From Nitrospirota bacterium (GTDB taxonomy: Bacteria; Nitrospirota; Thermodesulfovibrionia; Thermodesulfovibrionales; Magnetobacteriaceae): a stretch of 49,761 nucleotides of DNA. A program made the translations under genes and the position numbers. The notes under the pieces were generated by a model. The model was not told the DNA's origin. It ran no database searches and saw only the letters and a program-made list of their open reading frames with translations. Positions 1-9,281 of the stretch are shown here, piece after piece. The stretch is taken from the NCBI GenBank assembly GCA_015233245.1, contig JADFYB010000006.1, positions 1 to 49,761 on the forward strand, read 5' to 3'. Position 1 is the first letter of the stretch; every line of letters begins with the position of its first letter.

Positions 1-243
1 CAGGAGGCCATGACTAGGTTAGAGTACATGCCCTACAGAGGGGCAGTGCTAATAAAAAAGCTGCTGAAATCGGCAATGGCAAATGCTGAGCAACATGATG
101 TCGCAGACCCTGAAAATATGAAGCTTCTGCGTGTGTATGTCGATGAGGGGCCTATGATGAGGCGCATTATGCCGCGAGCAATGGGCAGGGCAAATGTAAT
201 CAAGAAAAAAACGAGCCACATAACAGTGGTTCTATCAGAGTGA
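1..243 (+). CDS. rplV: 50S ribosomal protein L22, C-terminal part (5' end outside window)
   Basis: The frame is open from base 1 and reads QEAMTRLEYMPYRGAVLIKK, followed by LLKSAMANAEQ, the signature of the L22 C-terminal half. It ends with the usual basic beta-hairpin tail that lines the exit tunnel (MPRAMGRANVIKKKTSH). About 80 of roughly 110 residues are present. The ATG at 10 in the ORF track is internal. It is the second-to-last gene of an S10-type cluster and is followed 12 bases later by rpsC, the standard order. Confidence 0.95.
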   Translation, partial: QEAMTRLEYMPYRGAVLIKKLLKSAMANAEQHDVADPENMKLLRVYVDEGPMMRRIMPRAMGRANVIKKKTSHITVVLSE

Positions 244-255
244 TGGAGGTGGCTT

Positions 256-900
256 TTGGGCCAGAAGACACATCCCATAGGTAACAGACTAGGAATTATA
301 AAGACGTGGGATTCTAAGTGGTACAGTAAGAGTGCTTATGCCCAGCAGTTGCATGAGGATTTAAAGCTGCAACAGTATATAAAGGAAAAGTTATACCATT
401 CAGGGATAAGTAAGGTTGAGATTGAGCGTGCCGGACAGAAGATAAAGATTATAATACACACGGCGCGACCCGGAATAATAATTGGTAAGAAGGGTATTGA
501 GGTAGAAAACCTCAAAAAGGCTATTGAGTCATCTATTACTAAACAAGTGAGCATTGATATAAAAGAAATTAGAAAACCAGAACTTGACGCTCAACTGGTA
601 GCGGAAAATATAGGAATGCAAATTGAAAAGCGTGTGGCATACCGAAGGGCTATGAAAAAATCAGTTTTGTCTTCTATACGGTTCGGTGCTCTGGGAGTAA
701 AGATAGCCTGTGCAGGACGTCTTTCAGGAGCAGAAATAGCACGTACCGAGTGGTATAAAGAAGGGCGTGTGCCACTTCATACATTCAGGGCTGATATTGA
801 CTATGGCACAGCACGCGCAAAGACAACGTATGGGATAATTGGCGTAAAGGTGTGGATTTATAAAGGTGATGTGCTGCCGGAGACAAAGGGCGCAGCCTGA
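256..900 (+). CDS. rpsC: 30S ribosomal protein S3
   Basis: This 214-residue protein opens with [20 protein letters not shown], the S3 start. It contains the KH type-2 domain with the GxxG loop ([13 protein letters not shown], about residues 70-85) and the C-terminal S3 domain ([19 protein letters not shown]). It is part of the mRNA entry site of the small subunit. The start is TTG, chosen because of the tgGAGGtgg ribosome binding site just upstream and the family N-terminus. Length is typical. Confidence 0.97.
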   Translation: MGQKTHPIGNRLGIIKTWDSKWYSKSAYAQQLHEDLKLQQYIKEKLYHSGISKVEIERAGQKIKIIIHTARPGIIIGKKGIEVENLKKAIESSITKQVSIDIKEIRKPELDAQLVAENIGMQIEKRVAYRRAMKKSVLSSIRFGALGVKIACAGRLSGAEIARTEWYKEGRVPLHTFRADIDYGTARAKTTYGIIGVKVWIYKGDVLPETKGAA

Positions 901-931
901 TGGGGATAATGAGAGGTAAGGAGTAAACGAC

Positions 932-1351
932 ATGTTGATGCCTAAAAAGGTAAAATACAGAAAGATGATGAAGGGTAATATGAATGGTAAGGCCATGCGT
1001 GGATCTGAGGTCTCGTTTGGTGAATTTGGCCTTAAAGCTCTTGAGCCCGGTTGGATAAGCAGCAGACAAATTGAATCTGCCAGAGTGGCTATTACCAGAT
1101 ACGCTAAGAGAGGCTGTAAGCTATGGATAAGGATTTTTCCTGATAAGCCTATAACTAAAAAGCCTGCTGAGACAAGAATGGGTAAAGGAAAGGGTAATCT
1201 TGAGTACTGGGTGGCTGTGATAAAACCCGGCAGGGTGCTCTATGAAGTATCCGGTGTAACTGAGGAGATAGCAAAAGAAGCCATGCGGCTGGCCTCATTT
1301 AAGCTTCCTATATCTACTAAATTTGTACGGCGAGAGGAGGCTGTGATTTGA
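932..1351 (+). CDS. rplP: 50S ribosomal protein L16
   Basis: This is a 139-residue protein starting [20 protein letters not shown], with the family hallmarks [15 protein letters not shown] and [21 protein letters not shown]16 organises the A-site region of 23S rRNA. The start is ATG after a GGTAAGGAG-like ribosome binding site. Its stop codon overlaps the TTG start of rpmC (ttga), which suggests translational coupling. Confidence 0.97.
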   Translation: MLMPKKVKYRKMMKGNMNGKAMRGSEVSFGEFGLKALEPGWISSRQIESARVAITRYAKRGCKLWIRIFPDKPITKKPAETRMGKGKGNLEYWVAVIKPGRVLYEVSGVTEEIAKEAMRLASFKLPISTKFVRREEAVI

Positions 1352-1554
1352 AAAAAGTGGCAGAATTAAGATCACTGACTGAGGATGAGCTTATGGTAAA
1401 AGAGCGGGAACTGAGGAAGGAGCTTTTTAATCTCAGGTTTCAAAGCGCAACCGGCGAGATACAAAACCCAATGCGGTGTAAAACCGTACGAAAGGACATT
1501 GCAAGGGTGTTGACTATAAAAACACAACTTAAGGCGGGAAAAAGAAATGCCTAA
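1348..1554 (+). CDS. rpmC: 50S ribosomal protein L29
   Basis: This is a 68-residue L29 with the typical two-helix composition: [27 protein letters not shown], then the [13 protein letters not shown] helix. The start is TTG, overlapping the rplP stop and preceded by GAGAGGAGG. L29 sits at the peptide exit site. It overlaps rpsQ by 8 bases at its 3' end. Confidence 0.95.
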   Translation: MKKVAELRSLTEDELMVKERELRKELFNLRFQSATGEIQNPMRCKTVRKDIARVLTIKTQLKAGKRNA

Positions 1555-1810
1555 GAAGCTTTATACCGGAGATGTGATTAGTGATAAGATGGACAAGACT
1601 GTGACAGTTGCCATAACGTCCCTCTACCAGCATCCGCTCTATAAAAAGACAATGAAACACACGTTAAAGGTCAAAGCACATGACGAAAAGAACATGTGCA
1701 AGGTAGGCGATACTGTGTCGGTGGTGGAGAGCAAACCTCTCAGTAAGACAAAGCGGTGGGTAGTAGTAAATAAACAGGAAAACAAGGAGCACACTGATGA
1801 TACAGGTTGA
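1547..1810 (+). CDS. rpsQ: 30S ribosomal protein S17
   Basis: This 87-residue OB-fold protein shows the family motifs [16 protein letters not shown] and [19 protein letters not shown], plus a basic SKTKRWVVV end. It is a primary 16S rRNA binder. It overlaps both neighbours (8 bases with rpmC, 14 with rplN), consistent with tight coupling. The last dozen residues ([12 protein letters not shown]) are an acidic tail that overlaps the rplN start. Confidence 0.96.
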   Translation: MPKKLYTGDVISDKMDKTVTVAITSLYQHPLYKKTMKHTLKVKAHDEKNMCKVGDTVSVVESKPLSKTKRWVVVNKQENKEHTDDTG

Positions 1811-2165
1811 GACGGTGTTGGATGTGGCGGATAATTCCGGAGCCAAAAAAGTCCAATGTATAAAAGTGCTTGGCGGATATAAGAAGCGGTATACCCGGAT
1901 AGGAGATATTATCGTGGTAAGTGTAAAGGAGGCGATACCGTTAAGTAACGTGAAAAAGGGCTCAGTCGCCAAAGCTGTTGTTGTTAGAACCCGTAAAGAG
2001 ACAAGGCGGGCTGACGGCACATATATAAGGTTTCAACAAAATGCTGCGGTTTTAATTAATGCGGCTCTTGAACCTGTAGGGACACGTATATTTGGCCCTG
2101 TGGCAAGGGAATTAAGGTGGAAGGAATTTACTAAAATAATATCACTGGCGCCAGAGGTATTGTAA
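1797..2165 (+). CDS. rplN: 50S ribosomal protein L14
   Basis: This is a standard 122-residue L14: [20 protein letters not shown] at the start, [13 protein letters not shown] and [17 protein letters not shown] in the middle. L14 makes intersubunit bridge contacts with 16S rRNA. The ATG lies inside rpsQ. It is followed 15 bases later by rplX with a GGTGGTGAG ribosome binding site. Confidence 0.97.
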   Translation: MIQVETVLDVADNSGAKKVQCIKVLGGYKKRYTRIGDIIVVSVKEAIPLSNVKKGSVAKAVVVRTRKETRRADGTYIRFQQNAAVLINAALEPVGTRIFGPVARELRWKEFTKIISLAPEVL

Positions 2166-2180
2166 GGGTGGTGAGATAAT

Positions 2181-2498
2181 ATGGGACTTAGTATAAAAAA
2201 AGAAGACACAGTTATTGTGTTGACAGGCAAAGAAAAGGGCAAAAGAGGCCGTGTTATAAAGAGCCTGCCCGATAAAGACAGTGTATTAATAGAAAATGTC
2301 AATATAATAAAGAAACACATGAAACCCAATAAGAAATATACTCAAGGTGGCATAATAGAGAAAGAGTTCCCGCTGCACATATCGAAAGTGATGCTCTTGT
2401 GCAGCCGTTGCAGCAAACCAACCAGAGTGGGTACTATAGTGCTTGAGGGTGGTAAGAAGGTCAGGGTTTGCAAGAAATGCAAGGAGGTTATGGATTAA
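2181..2498 (+). CDS. rplX: 50S ribosomal protein L24, zinc-ribbon form
   Basis: This is a 105-residue KOW-domain protein ([20 protein letters not shown]) with [12 protein letters not shown], both typical of L24. The C-terminal part carries two CxxC pairs (LLCSRCSK and VCKKCKE), the zinc-binding version of L24. In many phyla these cysteines are replaced. L24 starts large-subunit assembly. The gene ends 5 bases before the rplE start. Confidence 0.96.
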   Translation: MGLSIKKEDTVIVLTGKEKGKRGRVIKSLPDKDSVLIENVNIIKKHMKPNKKYTQGGIIEKEFPLHISKVMLLCSRCSKPTRVGTIVLEGGKKVRVCKKCKEVMD

Positions 2499-2503
2499 AC
2501 GTT

Positions 2504-3046
2504 ATGGATGTGCGGATGAGGGATAAATACGTAAAGGAAATAGTGCCTAAGTTAATGAAGGACTTTTCATATAAAAACATAATGCAGGTGCCTCGTCTTA
2601 CCAAGGTGGTTCTAAATGTAGGGCTTGGTGAGGCTATACAGGATATAAAACTTCTCGACGCAGCCCAGAAAGAGCTTGAAGCAATTTCCGGTCAAAAGTC
2701 GGTTGTAACAAAAGCTAAGAAGTCTATAGCAGGGTTTAAGTTAAGAAAAGGAATGCCAATAGGCTGTATGGTAACACTGCGCGGGGATATGATGTACGAG
2801 TTTTTGGACAGATTTATAACGCTCTCGTTACCGAGAATCAGGGACTTTAAAGGTATATCCGGTAAGTCCTTTGACGGACGTGGCAATTTCTCAACAGGGG
2901 TCAGAGAACAGTTTATCTTTCCCGAGATAGATTACGATAAAGTTAACACAGTCCACGGACTAAACATAGTTATGTGTTCAACGGCAAGAAACGACAAGGA
3001 GTGCAAGGCACTGCTCAAAGAGTTTGGAATGCCCTTTAGGGATTAA
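2504..3046 (+). CDS. rplE: 50S ribosomal protein L5
   Basis: This is a 180-residue L5 with [37 protein letters not shown] and the C-terminal [16 protein letters not shown]5 binds 5S rRNA. The ORF track begins at a TTG at 2468 inside rplX. The ATG at 2504 is preferred because it gives the usual family length, although the AAGGAGG stretch lies about 16 bases upstream. The ATG at 2516 is an alternative. Confidence 0.95.
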   Translation: MDVRMRDKYVKEIVPKLMKDFSYKNIMQVPRLTKVVLNVGLGEAIQDIKLLDAAQKELEAISGQKSVVTKAKKSIAGFKLRKGMPIGCMVTLRGDMMYEFLDRFITLSLPRIRDFKGISGKSFDGRGNFSTGVREQFIFPEIDYDKVNTVHGLNIVMCSTARNDKECKALLKEFGMPFRD

Positions 3047-3102
3047 TGCTTTCAGAATTGATAGATGGGGCATGTGTGTGTGAAGATGGAATTGGAGGGT
3101 AA

Positions 3103-3288
3103 ATGGCAAAGACGTGTATGAGAGAGAAGTGTAAGAGGCCGTCTAAGTTTAAAGTGAGGGCATACAACAGGTGTCAGTTGTGCGGGAGACCTCGTGGGTA
3201 TTTGAGGAAATTCGGCCTTTGCCGTATATGTTTTAGAATGTTGGCACTACAGGGGAAAGTCCCCGGTGTGGTAAAATCAAGTTGGTAG
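3103..3288 (+). CDS. rpsN: 30S ribosomal protein S14, type Z (zinc-binding)
   Basis: This is a 61-residue short S14 with a zinc knuckle ([22 protein letters not shown], two CxxC pairs), the so-called S14 type Z. The zinc-free form found in enterobacteria is about 100 residues. A GGAGGG ribosome binding site lies just before the ATG. It sits between rplE and rpsH as expected. Confidence 0.96.
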   Translation: MAKTCMREKCKRPSKFKVRAYNRCQLCGRPRGYLRKFGLCRICFRMLALQGKVPGVVKSSW

Positions 3289-3301
3289 GGGTAATCAGAT
3301 C

Positions 3302-3694
3302 ATGATGACAGATCCAATAGCAGACATGCTGACAAGAATAAGAAACGCCATAATGATACGGGCTGAGAAGGTGGATATACCGGCGTCCCGGATTAAACTG
3401 GAAATAGCAAAGTTATTGAAAGAAGAGGGTTTTATACGGGCTTATAAGATATTAAAGGATAAAAAGCAGGGAGTGTTGCGAGTGTCTTTGAAGTACGTTG
3501 AAAACAAAAGCGTTATAACCGGGCTCCAAAAAGTCAGCACCCCGGGCCGCAGAGTATATAGGGGTTACAAGGACGTTGAAAGTGCGATGGGAGGCGTTGG
3601 TATTGCAATACTCAGTACGCCTAAGGGAATTGTGACAGATAATACAAGCAGGCAGGATAAAGTGGGCGGTGAGGTAATAGCCCATATCTGGTAA
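3302..3694 (+). CDS. rpsH: 30S ribosomal protein S8
   Basis: This is a 130-residue S8 with MTDPIADMLTRIRNA at the start and the C-terminal ILSTPKGIVTD...GGEVIAHIW. In many bacteria S8 is the translational repressor of the spc operon. Two adjacent ATGs (3302 and 3305) are possible starts; the family N-terminus matches the second. A short GGGGC/GCCCC hairpin lies just after the stop. Confidence 0.96.
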   Translation: MMTDPIADMLTRIRNAIMIRAEKVDIPASRIKLEIAKLLKEEGFIRAYKILKDKKQGVLRVSLKYVENKSVITGLQKVSTPGRRVYRGYKDVESAMGGVGIAILSTPKGIVTDNTSRQDKVGGEVIAHIW

Positions 3695-3758
3695 ATACCG
3701 GGGCAATTGTAAGGCCCCAGATTCTATATGGAGAATTTGACAGGGAGAGCATGGAGAG

Positions 3759-4301
3759 ATGTCAAGAGTAGGAAGAAAACCGATAGATATACCGGCTGGT
3801 GTAGTGGTTAAAATAGAAGGACCCGAGGTGGTTGTAACCGGACCCAAAGGAAAATTAAACTGGCGCAGACCAGAGGGTGTGTCATTAACGCTATCCGGAA
3901 ACACTTTAACCGTACAGCGCCAAAGTGACAGTAAAGAGCACAGATCGCTTCACGGACTTACAAGAACCCTCATAAGTAATATGTGCACGGGAGTTTCCGC
4001 AGGGTTTACACGCAACATGGAACTTGTAGGCGTTGGTTACAGGGCACAGGTTAAAGGTGATAAGATAGAATTCACTGTAGGTTATTCACATCCTGTAGAG
4101 ATGACATTGCCAACCGGAATAACCGCAGAGGTGGATAAAAAGCAGACTAAGCTAGTTCTGATGGGAACTGATAAGGAGATGCTTGGACAGCTTGCGGCTG
4201 ATATAAGAAGTATCAGGGTGCCGGATGCGTATAAGGGAAAGGGCATACGGTATGCTGAAGAGGTCATAAAGGTAAAACCCGGCAAGACAGGCACTAAGTA
4301 G
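3759..4301 (+). CDS. rplF: 50S ribosomal protein L6
   Basis: This is a 180-residue L6 with both alpha/beta repeats. It begins [15 protein letters not shown], carries GPKGKL in the first repeat, and ends with [24 protein letters not shown], the family's rRNA-binding tail. L6 stabilises the sarcin-ricin loop region. Start is ATG after GGAGAG. Length is typical. Confidence 0.97.
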   Translation: MSRVGRKPIDIPAGVVVKIEGPEVVVTGPKGKLNWRRPEGVSLTLSGNTLTVQRQSDSKEHRSLHGLTRTLISNMCTGVSAGFTRNMELVGVGYRAQVKGDKIEFTVGYSHPVEMTLPTGITAEVDKKQTKLVLMGTDKEMLGQLAADIRSIRVPDAYKGKGIRYAEEVIKVKPGKTGTK

Positions 4302-4332
4302 AGACGGGTTACAAAGGAGGCTGAGCCAGAAA

Positions 4333-4695
4333 TTGAACAGAGATAAGATAGAATTAAGGGAAAGAAGACACTTAAGAGTAAGAAAGAAGGTGACTGGAAC
4401 ACAGGAAAGGCCGAGGCTAACTGTCTATAAAAGCTTAAACCATATGTATGCCCAGATAATAGATGACACTGTAGGGCGTACACTTGTGAGTGCATCAACG
4501 CTGGAGAAAGAAATGCGCCAGTCGGCAAGCCATAAGGGTAATGTTAAATCTGCCAGCCTGATCGGTGACATCATAGCCAAACGTGCTAAGGACAAAGGAA
4601 TCCAGAAGGTGGTATTTGATAAAGGCGGGTTTAAGTATCATGGCAGGGTTGAGGCCGTAGCTCGGGCGGCCAGAGAGGCAGGTCTTGAGTTTTAA
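4333..4695 (+). CDS. rplR: 50S ribosomal protein L18
   Basis: This is a 120-residue L18 with the [23 protein letters not shown] core and the C-terminal [27 protein letters not shown]. It binds 5S rRNA together with L5. The start is TTG with an AAGGAGG about 11 bases upstream; no ATG fits the family N-terminus. Confidence 0.96.
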   Translation: MNRDKIELRERRHLRVRKKVTGTQERPRLTVYKSLNHMYAQIIDDTVGRTLVSASTLEKEMRQSASHKGNVKSASLIGDIIAKRAKDKGIQKVVFDKGGFKYHGRVEAVARAAREAGLEF

Positions 4696-4718
4696 TTCAA
4701 AATTGAACCGGAGGCATA

Positions 4719-5234
4719 GTGGGTAGAATAGAGCACGAAGAGTTGGACTTACAGGAAAAGGTGGTCTTTATAAACCGGGTGGCGAAGGTTGTTAAAGGCG
4801 GACGCAGATTTTCATTCAGCGCTCTTGTTGTAGTGGGAGATGGTAATGGAATAGTTGGAGTTGGCAAGGGTAAAGCTAATGAAGTGCCTGAGGCTATACG
4901 AAAAGCAGTTGAGAAAGCCAAAAAGGGGCTTCTTAAGTTTCCTGTGAAAGATGGCACAATACCGCACAGAATAATTGGCTACTGCGGCTCTGGTATGGTT
5001 GTGCTAAATCCTGGCAAAGAGGGAACAGGGTTAATAGCCGGCGGTCCTGTAAGAGCTGTTTTAGAAGTGGCTGGCGTTCATAACGTAGTGGCTAAATCAG
5101 TAGGTAGCACTAATGCTTTCAACGCAGTCGGAGCTACGGTTGATGGGCTGACAAAGTTAAAAGATACCGAGGCAGTGTTGAAATTACGCGGGCGTACTGA
5201 TGAAAATTATCACGCTAAAGAGGCAGGTAAGTGA
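4719..5234 (+). CDS. rpsE: 30S ribosomal protein S5
   Basis: This is a 171-residue S5 with the double-stranded RNA-binding-like N-domain ([19 protein letters not shown]), [17 protein letters not shown] and the C-terminal [17 protein letters not shown]5 contributes to decoding accuracy and mRNA helicase activity. The start is GTG with GGAGG five bases upstream. The stop codon overlaps the rpmD start by one base (TGATG). Confidence 0.97.
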   Translation: MGRIEHEELDLQEKVVFINRVAKVVKGGRRFSFSALVVVGDGNGIVGVGKGKANEVPEAIRKAVEKAKKGLLKFPVKDGTIPHRIIGYCGSGMVVLNPGKEGTGLIAGGPVRAVLEVAGVHNVVAKSVGSTNAFNAVGATVDGLTKLKDTEAVLKLRGRTDENYHAKEAGK

Positions 5235-5419
5235 TGTACAGGATAACGCAAAAGAGGAGCTATGCCGGATTAACGGAGCAAATGAGAAGGACTCTGGCAG
5301 CACTCGGCCTGAGAAAGCCAGGTATGGTGGTGGTGAAAGAGGATATCCCAGCTATAAGAGGGATGATTCGCAAGGTGTCACATTTGCTTACGGTAGAGGT
5401 CTTGCAAACTAAAAGTTAA
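5234..5419 (+). CDS. rpmD: 50S ribosomal protein L30
   Basis: This is a 61-residue protein reading [20 protein letters not shown] and [17 protein letters not shown], with [16 protein letters not shown]. That is the compact bacterial L30. The ATG at 5234 overlapping the rpsE stop is preferred to the GTG at 5231. The competing ORF at 5200-5412 in another frame is a shadow. Confidence 0.95.
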   Translation: MYRITQKRSYAGLTEQMRRTLAALGLRKPGMVVVKEDIPAIRGMIRKVSHLLTVEVLQTKS

Positions 5420-5492
5420 AAGAAAAAAGTATCGGCAGCAGGGAGATTAACCTGTTCGGTAGTGTAAGAAAGAGATATTTGGAGGCTGTATA

Positions 5493-5936
5493 GTGAATAT
5501 AAATGAGCTAAGCCCGGCTGAGGGCAGCACAAAGAGCGTAAAGCGAATAGGGCGCGGCACGGGCTCCGGTCGTGGCAAGACTTCGGGCAAGGGACATAAG
5601 GGACAGAAGGCGCGTGCCGGGGCTGGTAAAAGAATGGGATTTGAAGGCGGTCAGATGCCGCTTCAACGAAGATTACCTAAAAGAGGATTTAAGAATATTC
5701 CTTTTAAGACTGAGTATGGAATCTTAAATGTGGACGATATAAATGCACTTGAGGACTTAAACGAGATAACTCCTGAAGCACTTTTTGAAATGGGTGTTAT
5801 AAAGAAATTCCACAGTGGTTTAAAGGTGTTAGGCAGAGGCGAATTGACACGGCCAGTGAAGGTGGTGGCAAATGTTTTTAGTAAAACAGCACAAGAAAAA
5901 ATAGCACAAGCCGGCGGACAGGCCGTAGTGCTATAG
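5493..5936 (+). CDS. rplO: 50S ribosomal protein L15
   Basis: This is a 147-residue L15. Its glycine- and basic-rich N-terminal extension (RIGRGTGSGRGKTSGKGHKG, GQKAR) and QMPLQRRLPKRGF motif are diagnostic. The C-terminal domain ends KIAQAGGQAVVL. The start is GTG after TTGGAGG. A 73-base gap separates it from rpmD. Confidence 0.97.
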   Translation: MNINELSPAEGSTKSVKRIGRGTGSGRGKTSGKGHKGQKARAGAGKRMGFEGGQMPLQRRLPKRGFKNIPFKTEYGILNVDDINALEDLNEITPEALFEMGVIKKFHSGLKVLGRGELTRPVKVVANVFSKTAQEKIAQAGGQAVVL

Positions 5937-5956
5937 CCGCGGCAGAGGTATAGGTA

Positions 5957-7264
5957 TTGGGAGCACTTTCAAGTTTCAGGAACATATTCAGAATAGAGGA
6001 GTTAAAAAAGAGGGTATTATTTACTTTTGCTCTTCTTATCGTTTATAGAATCGGTGCACATGTGCCGACGCCAGGGATAAATGGCGAACAATTAAGCAAA
6101 TTTCTTACCGATAAGGGCGGCGCTCTTATGGGCTTTTTTGATATGTTTTCTGGTGGCGCTCTTTCCAGAGTTACAATTTTTGCACTTGGCATAATGCCCT
6201 ACATTAGCGCCTCCATTATTTTTCAACTCCTTACTGTGGTCATTCCGGCCATTGCAAAGCTCGCAAAAGAGGGTGAAGAGGGCCGTAAGAAAATTACACA
6301 ATATACCCGTTACGGCACAGTTGTAATAAGCATGGTCCAGTCGTTTGGCATATCTGTTGGGCTTGAAACAATGGCTAACGGGCAGTTTATACAGCACCCT
6401 GGTTGGGGCTTCAGGATTCTAACAATGTTGACACTTACCGCAGGCACAGCCTTTATAATGTGGCTTGGTGAGCAGATAACTGAAAGAGGCATAGGTAACG
6501 GTATTTCGCTGATAATTTTTGCTGGTATTGTGGCAAGGCTTCCCAATGCGATTATAACCACTGGCAGACTCATAAAAGCTGGTGAGTTATCAATCATACT
6601 GGTGCTGATAGTGGTTGTAATGATGATAGCGGTTATAGCGGGTATAATTTATATGGAAAGAGGACAGAGAAAGCTCCCTGTTCAGTACGCTAAGCGGGTT
6701 GTTGGTAGGAAAGTCTATGGTGGGCAAAGCACACATCTGCCGCTTAAAATAAACACCTCAGGGGTTATCCCTCCAATATTTGCCTCCTCAATAATAATGT
6801 TTCCGGCAACCATAGCAGGGTTTATAGCAGTGCCATGGGTGCAAGCTTTTGCTAAGCAATTGTCCCCGGGGTCAGCCCTTCACGATTTAATGTATGTGAT
6901 GATGATAGTGTTTTTCTGCTATTTTTACACTGCAATAGTGTTTAATCCTGTTGACATATCGGATAATCTTAAAAAATACGGCGGTTATATCCCAGGAATA
7001 AGGCCCGGCAAAAACACCTCAGATTATATATTCAGGGTGCTTTCACGGCTGACATTTGTTGGCGCCATCTACCTTTCCGTTGTCTGTGTGCTGCCAAGCA
7101 TACTAATAAGCAGGTTTAAGGTGCCATTTTATTTTGGTGGCACTTCACTTCTGATTGTAATAGGAGTAGCACTTGATACAGTGTCACAGATAGAGTCACA
7201 CCTTCTTACCAGATCATATGACGGCCTTCTTAAAAAGGGAAAACTGAAAGGAAGACGAGGGTAG
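5957..7264 (+). CDS. secY: preprotein translocase subunit SecY
   Basis: This is a 435-residue integral membrane protein with about ten hydrophobic segments, the pore of the Sec translocon. Diagnostic pieces are the N-terminal FTFALLIVYRIGAHVPTPGI, the ITERGIGNGISLIIFAGI segment, the cytosolic loop YMERGQRKLPVQYAKRVVGR, and VFNPVDISDNLKKYGGYIPG. The start is TTG. The gene usually found next, adk, is missing and map follows directly. Confidence 0.97.
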   Translation: MGALSSFRNIFRIEELKKRVLFTFALLIVYRIGAHVPTPGINGEQLSKFLTDKGGALMGFFDMFSGGALSRVTIFALGIMPYISASIIFQLLTVVIPAIAKLAKEGEEGRKKITQYTRYGTVVISMVQSFGISVGLETMANGQFIQHPGWGFRILTMLTLTAGTAFIMWLGEQITERGIGNGISLIIFAGIVARLPNAIITTGRLIKAGELSIILVLIVVVMMIAVIAGIIYMERGQRKLPVQYAKRVVGRKVYGGQSTHLPLKINTSGVIPPIFASSIIMFPATIAGFIAVPWVQAFAKQLSPGSALHDLMYVMMIVFFCYFYTAIVFNPVDISDNLKKYGGYIPGIRPGKNTSDYIFRVLSRLTFVGAIYLSVVCVLPSILISRFKVPFYFGGTSLLIVIGVALDTVSQIESHLLTRSYDGLLKKGKLKGRRG

Positions 7265-7280
7265 TTAAAGCAAGGCCTAA

Positions 7281-8036
7281 GTGATTATAATAAAGTCAGA
7301 TGATGAAATTAAAAAAATATCAAAGGCATCAAAAATAGTAGCTGAGATATTGGAAAAAATTGGAGATTTTATAAAACCTGGAATAACAACTAAGGATTTA
7401 GAATTGTTTTCAGAAAGTTTAATTAAACAACACGGGGCAACCCCAGCGTTTAAAGGCTACAGAGGATATCCGTCAAGTCTGTGTGTTTCGATAAACAATG
7501 AAGTAGTGCACGGCATACCGTCGCCTAAACGTGTGGTGAAGGATGGAGACATAGTGAGCGTTGACTTAGGAGTGGTTTATAAGGGATTTATAGGGGATGC
7601 GGCAAAGACCTATGCTGTTGGAAAGGTAAAACAGGATGCTGTGAGACTGCTTGCAGTGACAGAGGAGTCTCTTTATAAGGGAATTAATGAGGCAGTGTCT
7701 GGAAAAAGGGTGTCAGATATATCACATGCAATTCAGAGTTATGTTGAAAGTAACGGATACTCTGTGGTTAGGACGTTTGTTGGCCATGGGGTAGGCAGGG
7801 ATCTTCATGAAGAGCCTCAGATACCTAATTACGGTGCGCCCCACAAGGGCCCCAGGCTAAAGCGCGGTATGGTTTTAGCAATAGAACCGATGGTAAACAT
7901 TGGCGGGCATGAGGTTAAAGTTCTTGAGGATGGTTGGACAGCAATTACAGGGGACGGTACACTCTCTGCACATTTTGAACACACGGTATTGGTTACCGAG
8001 GGAGAGCCGGAGGTGTTGACGGTGTTGAAAAATTGA
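7281..8036 (+). CDS. map: methionine aminopeptidase, type I
   Basis: This is a 251-residue metallopeptidase that removes the initiator methionine. The dinuclear-metal ligands are visible as D in [12 protein letters not shown] and [11 protein letters not shown] in [14 protein letters not shown] in LAIEPMVN, and E in [18 protein letters not shown]. It lacks the N-terminal SH3-binding extension of eukaryotic enzymes. The start is GTG with a weak ribosome binding site. It overlaps infA by 4 bases. Confidence 0.95.
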   Translation: MIIIKSDDEIKKISKASKIVAEILEKIGDFIKPGITTKDLELFSESLIKQHGATPAFKGYRGYPSSLCVSINNEVVHGIPSPKRVVKDGDIVSVDLGVVYKGFIGDAAKTYAVGKVKQDAVRLLAVTEESLYKGINEAVSGKRVSDISHAIQSYVESNGYSVVRTFVGHGVGRDLHEEPQIPNYGAPHKGPRLKRGMVLAIEPMVNIGGHEVKVLEDGWTAITGDGTLSAHFEHTVLVTEGEPEVLTVLKN

Positions 8037-8314
8037 AATTTTATAAGAAGTCAAGAAGCGATAAGCACAAAAAGGCAACTGATGAGGTAAAGGAATCAGC
8101 CAGAGAGGATAGTATTGAGGTGCAGGGCACGATACAGGAGGCTCTGCCAAATGCTATGTTTAGAGTGGAATTGGAAAATAAACAGGCTGTCATGGCATAT
8201 GTTTCCGGTAAGATGAGGATTCACTACATAAAGATACTTCCCGGGGATAAGGTTTTGGTGGAATTGTCACCGTATGATTTGACAAAGGGCAGGATTACGT
8301 ACAGGTACAAATAA
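8033..8314 (+). CDS. infA: translation initiation factor IF-1 with an N-terminal extension
   Basis: The OB-fold core ([54 protein letters not shown]) is typical IF-1, which blocks the A site during initiation. The ORF is 93 residues against the usual 72. About 21 extra residues, lysine- and serine-rich ([20 protein letters not shown]), precede the core. No ATG, GTG or TTG lies between the TTG at 8033 and the core, so the extension looks real unless a non-standard start is used. The TTG overlaps the map stop. Confidence 0.9.
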   Translation: MKFYKKSRSDKHKKATDEVKESAREDSIEVQGTIQEALPNAMFRVELENKQAVMAYVSGKMRIHYIKILPGDKVLVELSPYDLTKGRITYRYK

Positions 8315-8387
8315 TTCTGGCGTAAAGACACTGAGCTTAGCAGAGTGTGGCAGGCAAGGGTCGGACGTCGTTAAGGAGGGATATAGA

Positions 8388-8501
8388 GTGAAGGTAAGGG
8401 CATCAGTTAAGCCAATATGTACAAAGTGCAAGTTGATAAAGCGAAAGGGTGTACTACGGGTGATATGTGAGATACCAAAGCACAAACAGCGGCAAGGTTA
8501 A
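8388..8501 (+). CDS. rpmJ: 50S ribosomal protein L36, zinc form
   Basis: This is too short for the ORF track. The GTG at 8388, with TTAAGGAGGG upstream, opens a 37-codon frame reading [20 protein letters not shown] and then [17 protein letters not shown]. That is a full L36 with its C-C-C-H zinc ligands. It lies between infA and rpsM, the usual place. Confidence 0.96.
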   Translation: MKVRASVKPICTKCKLIKRKGVLRVICEIPKHKQRQG

Positions 8502-8516
8502 ATGTGAGGGAATAAG

Positions 8517-8891
8517 ATGGCAAGAATAGCAGGAGTGGATTTACCCAGAAAGGAACGGGTGGAGATAGGGTTAACGAGAATATTTGGTATAGGGAGACCG
8601 ACCTCCAGAAAGATTCTCAAAGAGTCCGGCGTAAACCCTGATACGAGGGTAAATGATCTGAGTCCGGATGATGTGGCAAAACTTCGGGCAGTGATAGACA
8701 GAGACTATAAGGTAGAAGGGGACTTAAAGAAAGAGGTCTCTATGAGTATCAAAAGGCTAATGGATATAGGCTGTTACCGAGGTTTAAGACATAAACTGGG
8801 ACTGCCTGTAAGGGGGCAGAGAACTAAGACAAATGCAAGAACACGACGGGGTCCTACTAAGTCAGCGATTAAGAAAAAAGGAGGTAAATAA
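8517..8891 (+). CDS. rpsM: 30S ribosomal protein S13
   Basis: This is a 124-residue S13: [20 protein letters not shown] and a helix-two-turn-helix core, then the basic tail [20 protein letters not shown]13 contacts the large subunit and the P-site tRNA. Its stop overlaps the rpsK ATG by one base (TAATG). Confidence 0.97.
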   Translation: MARIAGVDLPRKERVEIGLTRIFGIGRPTSRKILKESGVNPDTRVNDLSPDDVAKLRAVIDRDYKVEGDLKKEVSMSIKRLMDIGCYRGLRHKLGLPVRGQRTKTNARTRRGPTKSAIKKKGGK

Positions 8892-9280
8892 TGCCGCCGA
8901 GGAAGCGTAAAGGGCCAAAGAAAGAAAAGAAGCGTGTAGCCAGCGGGGTTGCCCACGTGCAGACAACATTCAACAACACCCTTGTAACGATAAGTGACAC
9001 ATCGGGTAATGTGTTGGTGTGGTCATCGGCAGGCAGCCTGGGATTTAAGGGTTCAAGAAAGGGAACGCCCTATGCGGCTCAAATAGCGGCGGAGACGGCG
9101 GCAAAAAAGGCCATAGAGATGGGAATGAAACAGATTGATGTTTTTATAAAAGGGCCGGGGGCCGGCAGGGAATCTGCTATAAGAGCTATACAGGCGGCAG
9201 GCATAGATGTTAATTTAATAAAGGACGTAACCCCTGTGCCGCATAATGGGTGTAAACCTCCAAAAAGGAGGCGAGTGTAG
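8891..9280 (+). CDS. rpsK: 30S ribosomal protein S11
   Basis: This is a 129-residue S11 with [39 protein letters not shown] and the C-terminal [18 protein letters not shown]. It lines the mRNA exit channel. The start overlaps the rpsM stop. The next gene begins one base after its stop codon. Confidence 0.97.
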   Translation: MPPRKRKGPKKEKKRVASGVAHVQTTFNNTLVTISDTSGNVLVWSSAGSLGFKGSRKGTPYAAQIAAETAAKKAIEMGMKQIDVFIKGPGAGRESAIRAIQAAGIDVNLIKDVTPVPHNGCKPPKRRRV

Positions 9281-9281
9281 C

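Noticed and set aside
5200-5412. 70-aa ORF overlapping rpmD
   Set aside because: It is a different frame of rpsE/rpmD. The L30 frame has clear family identity and the coupled start.
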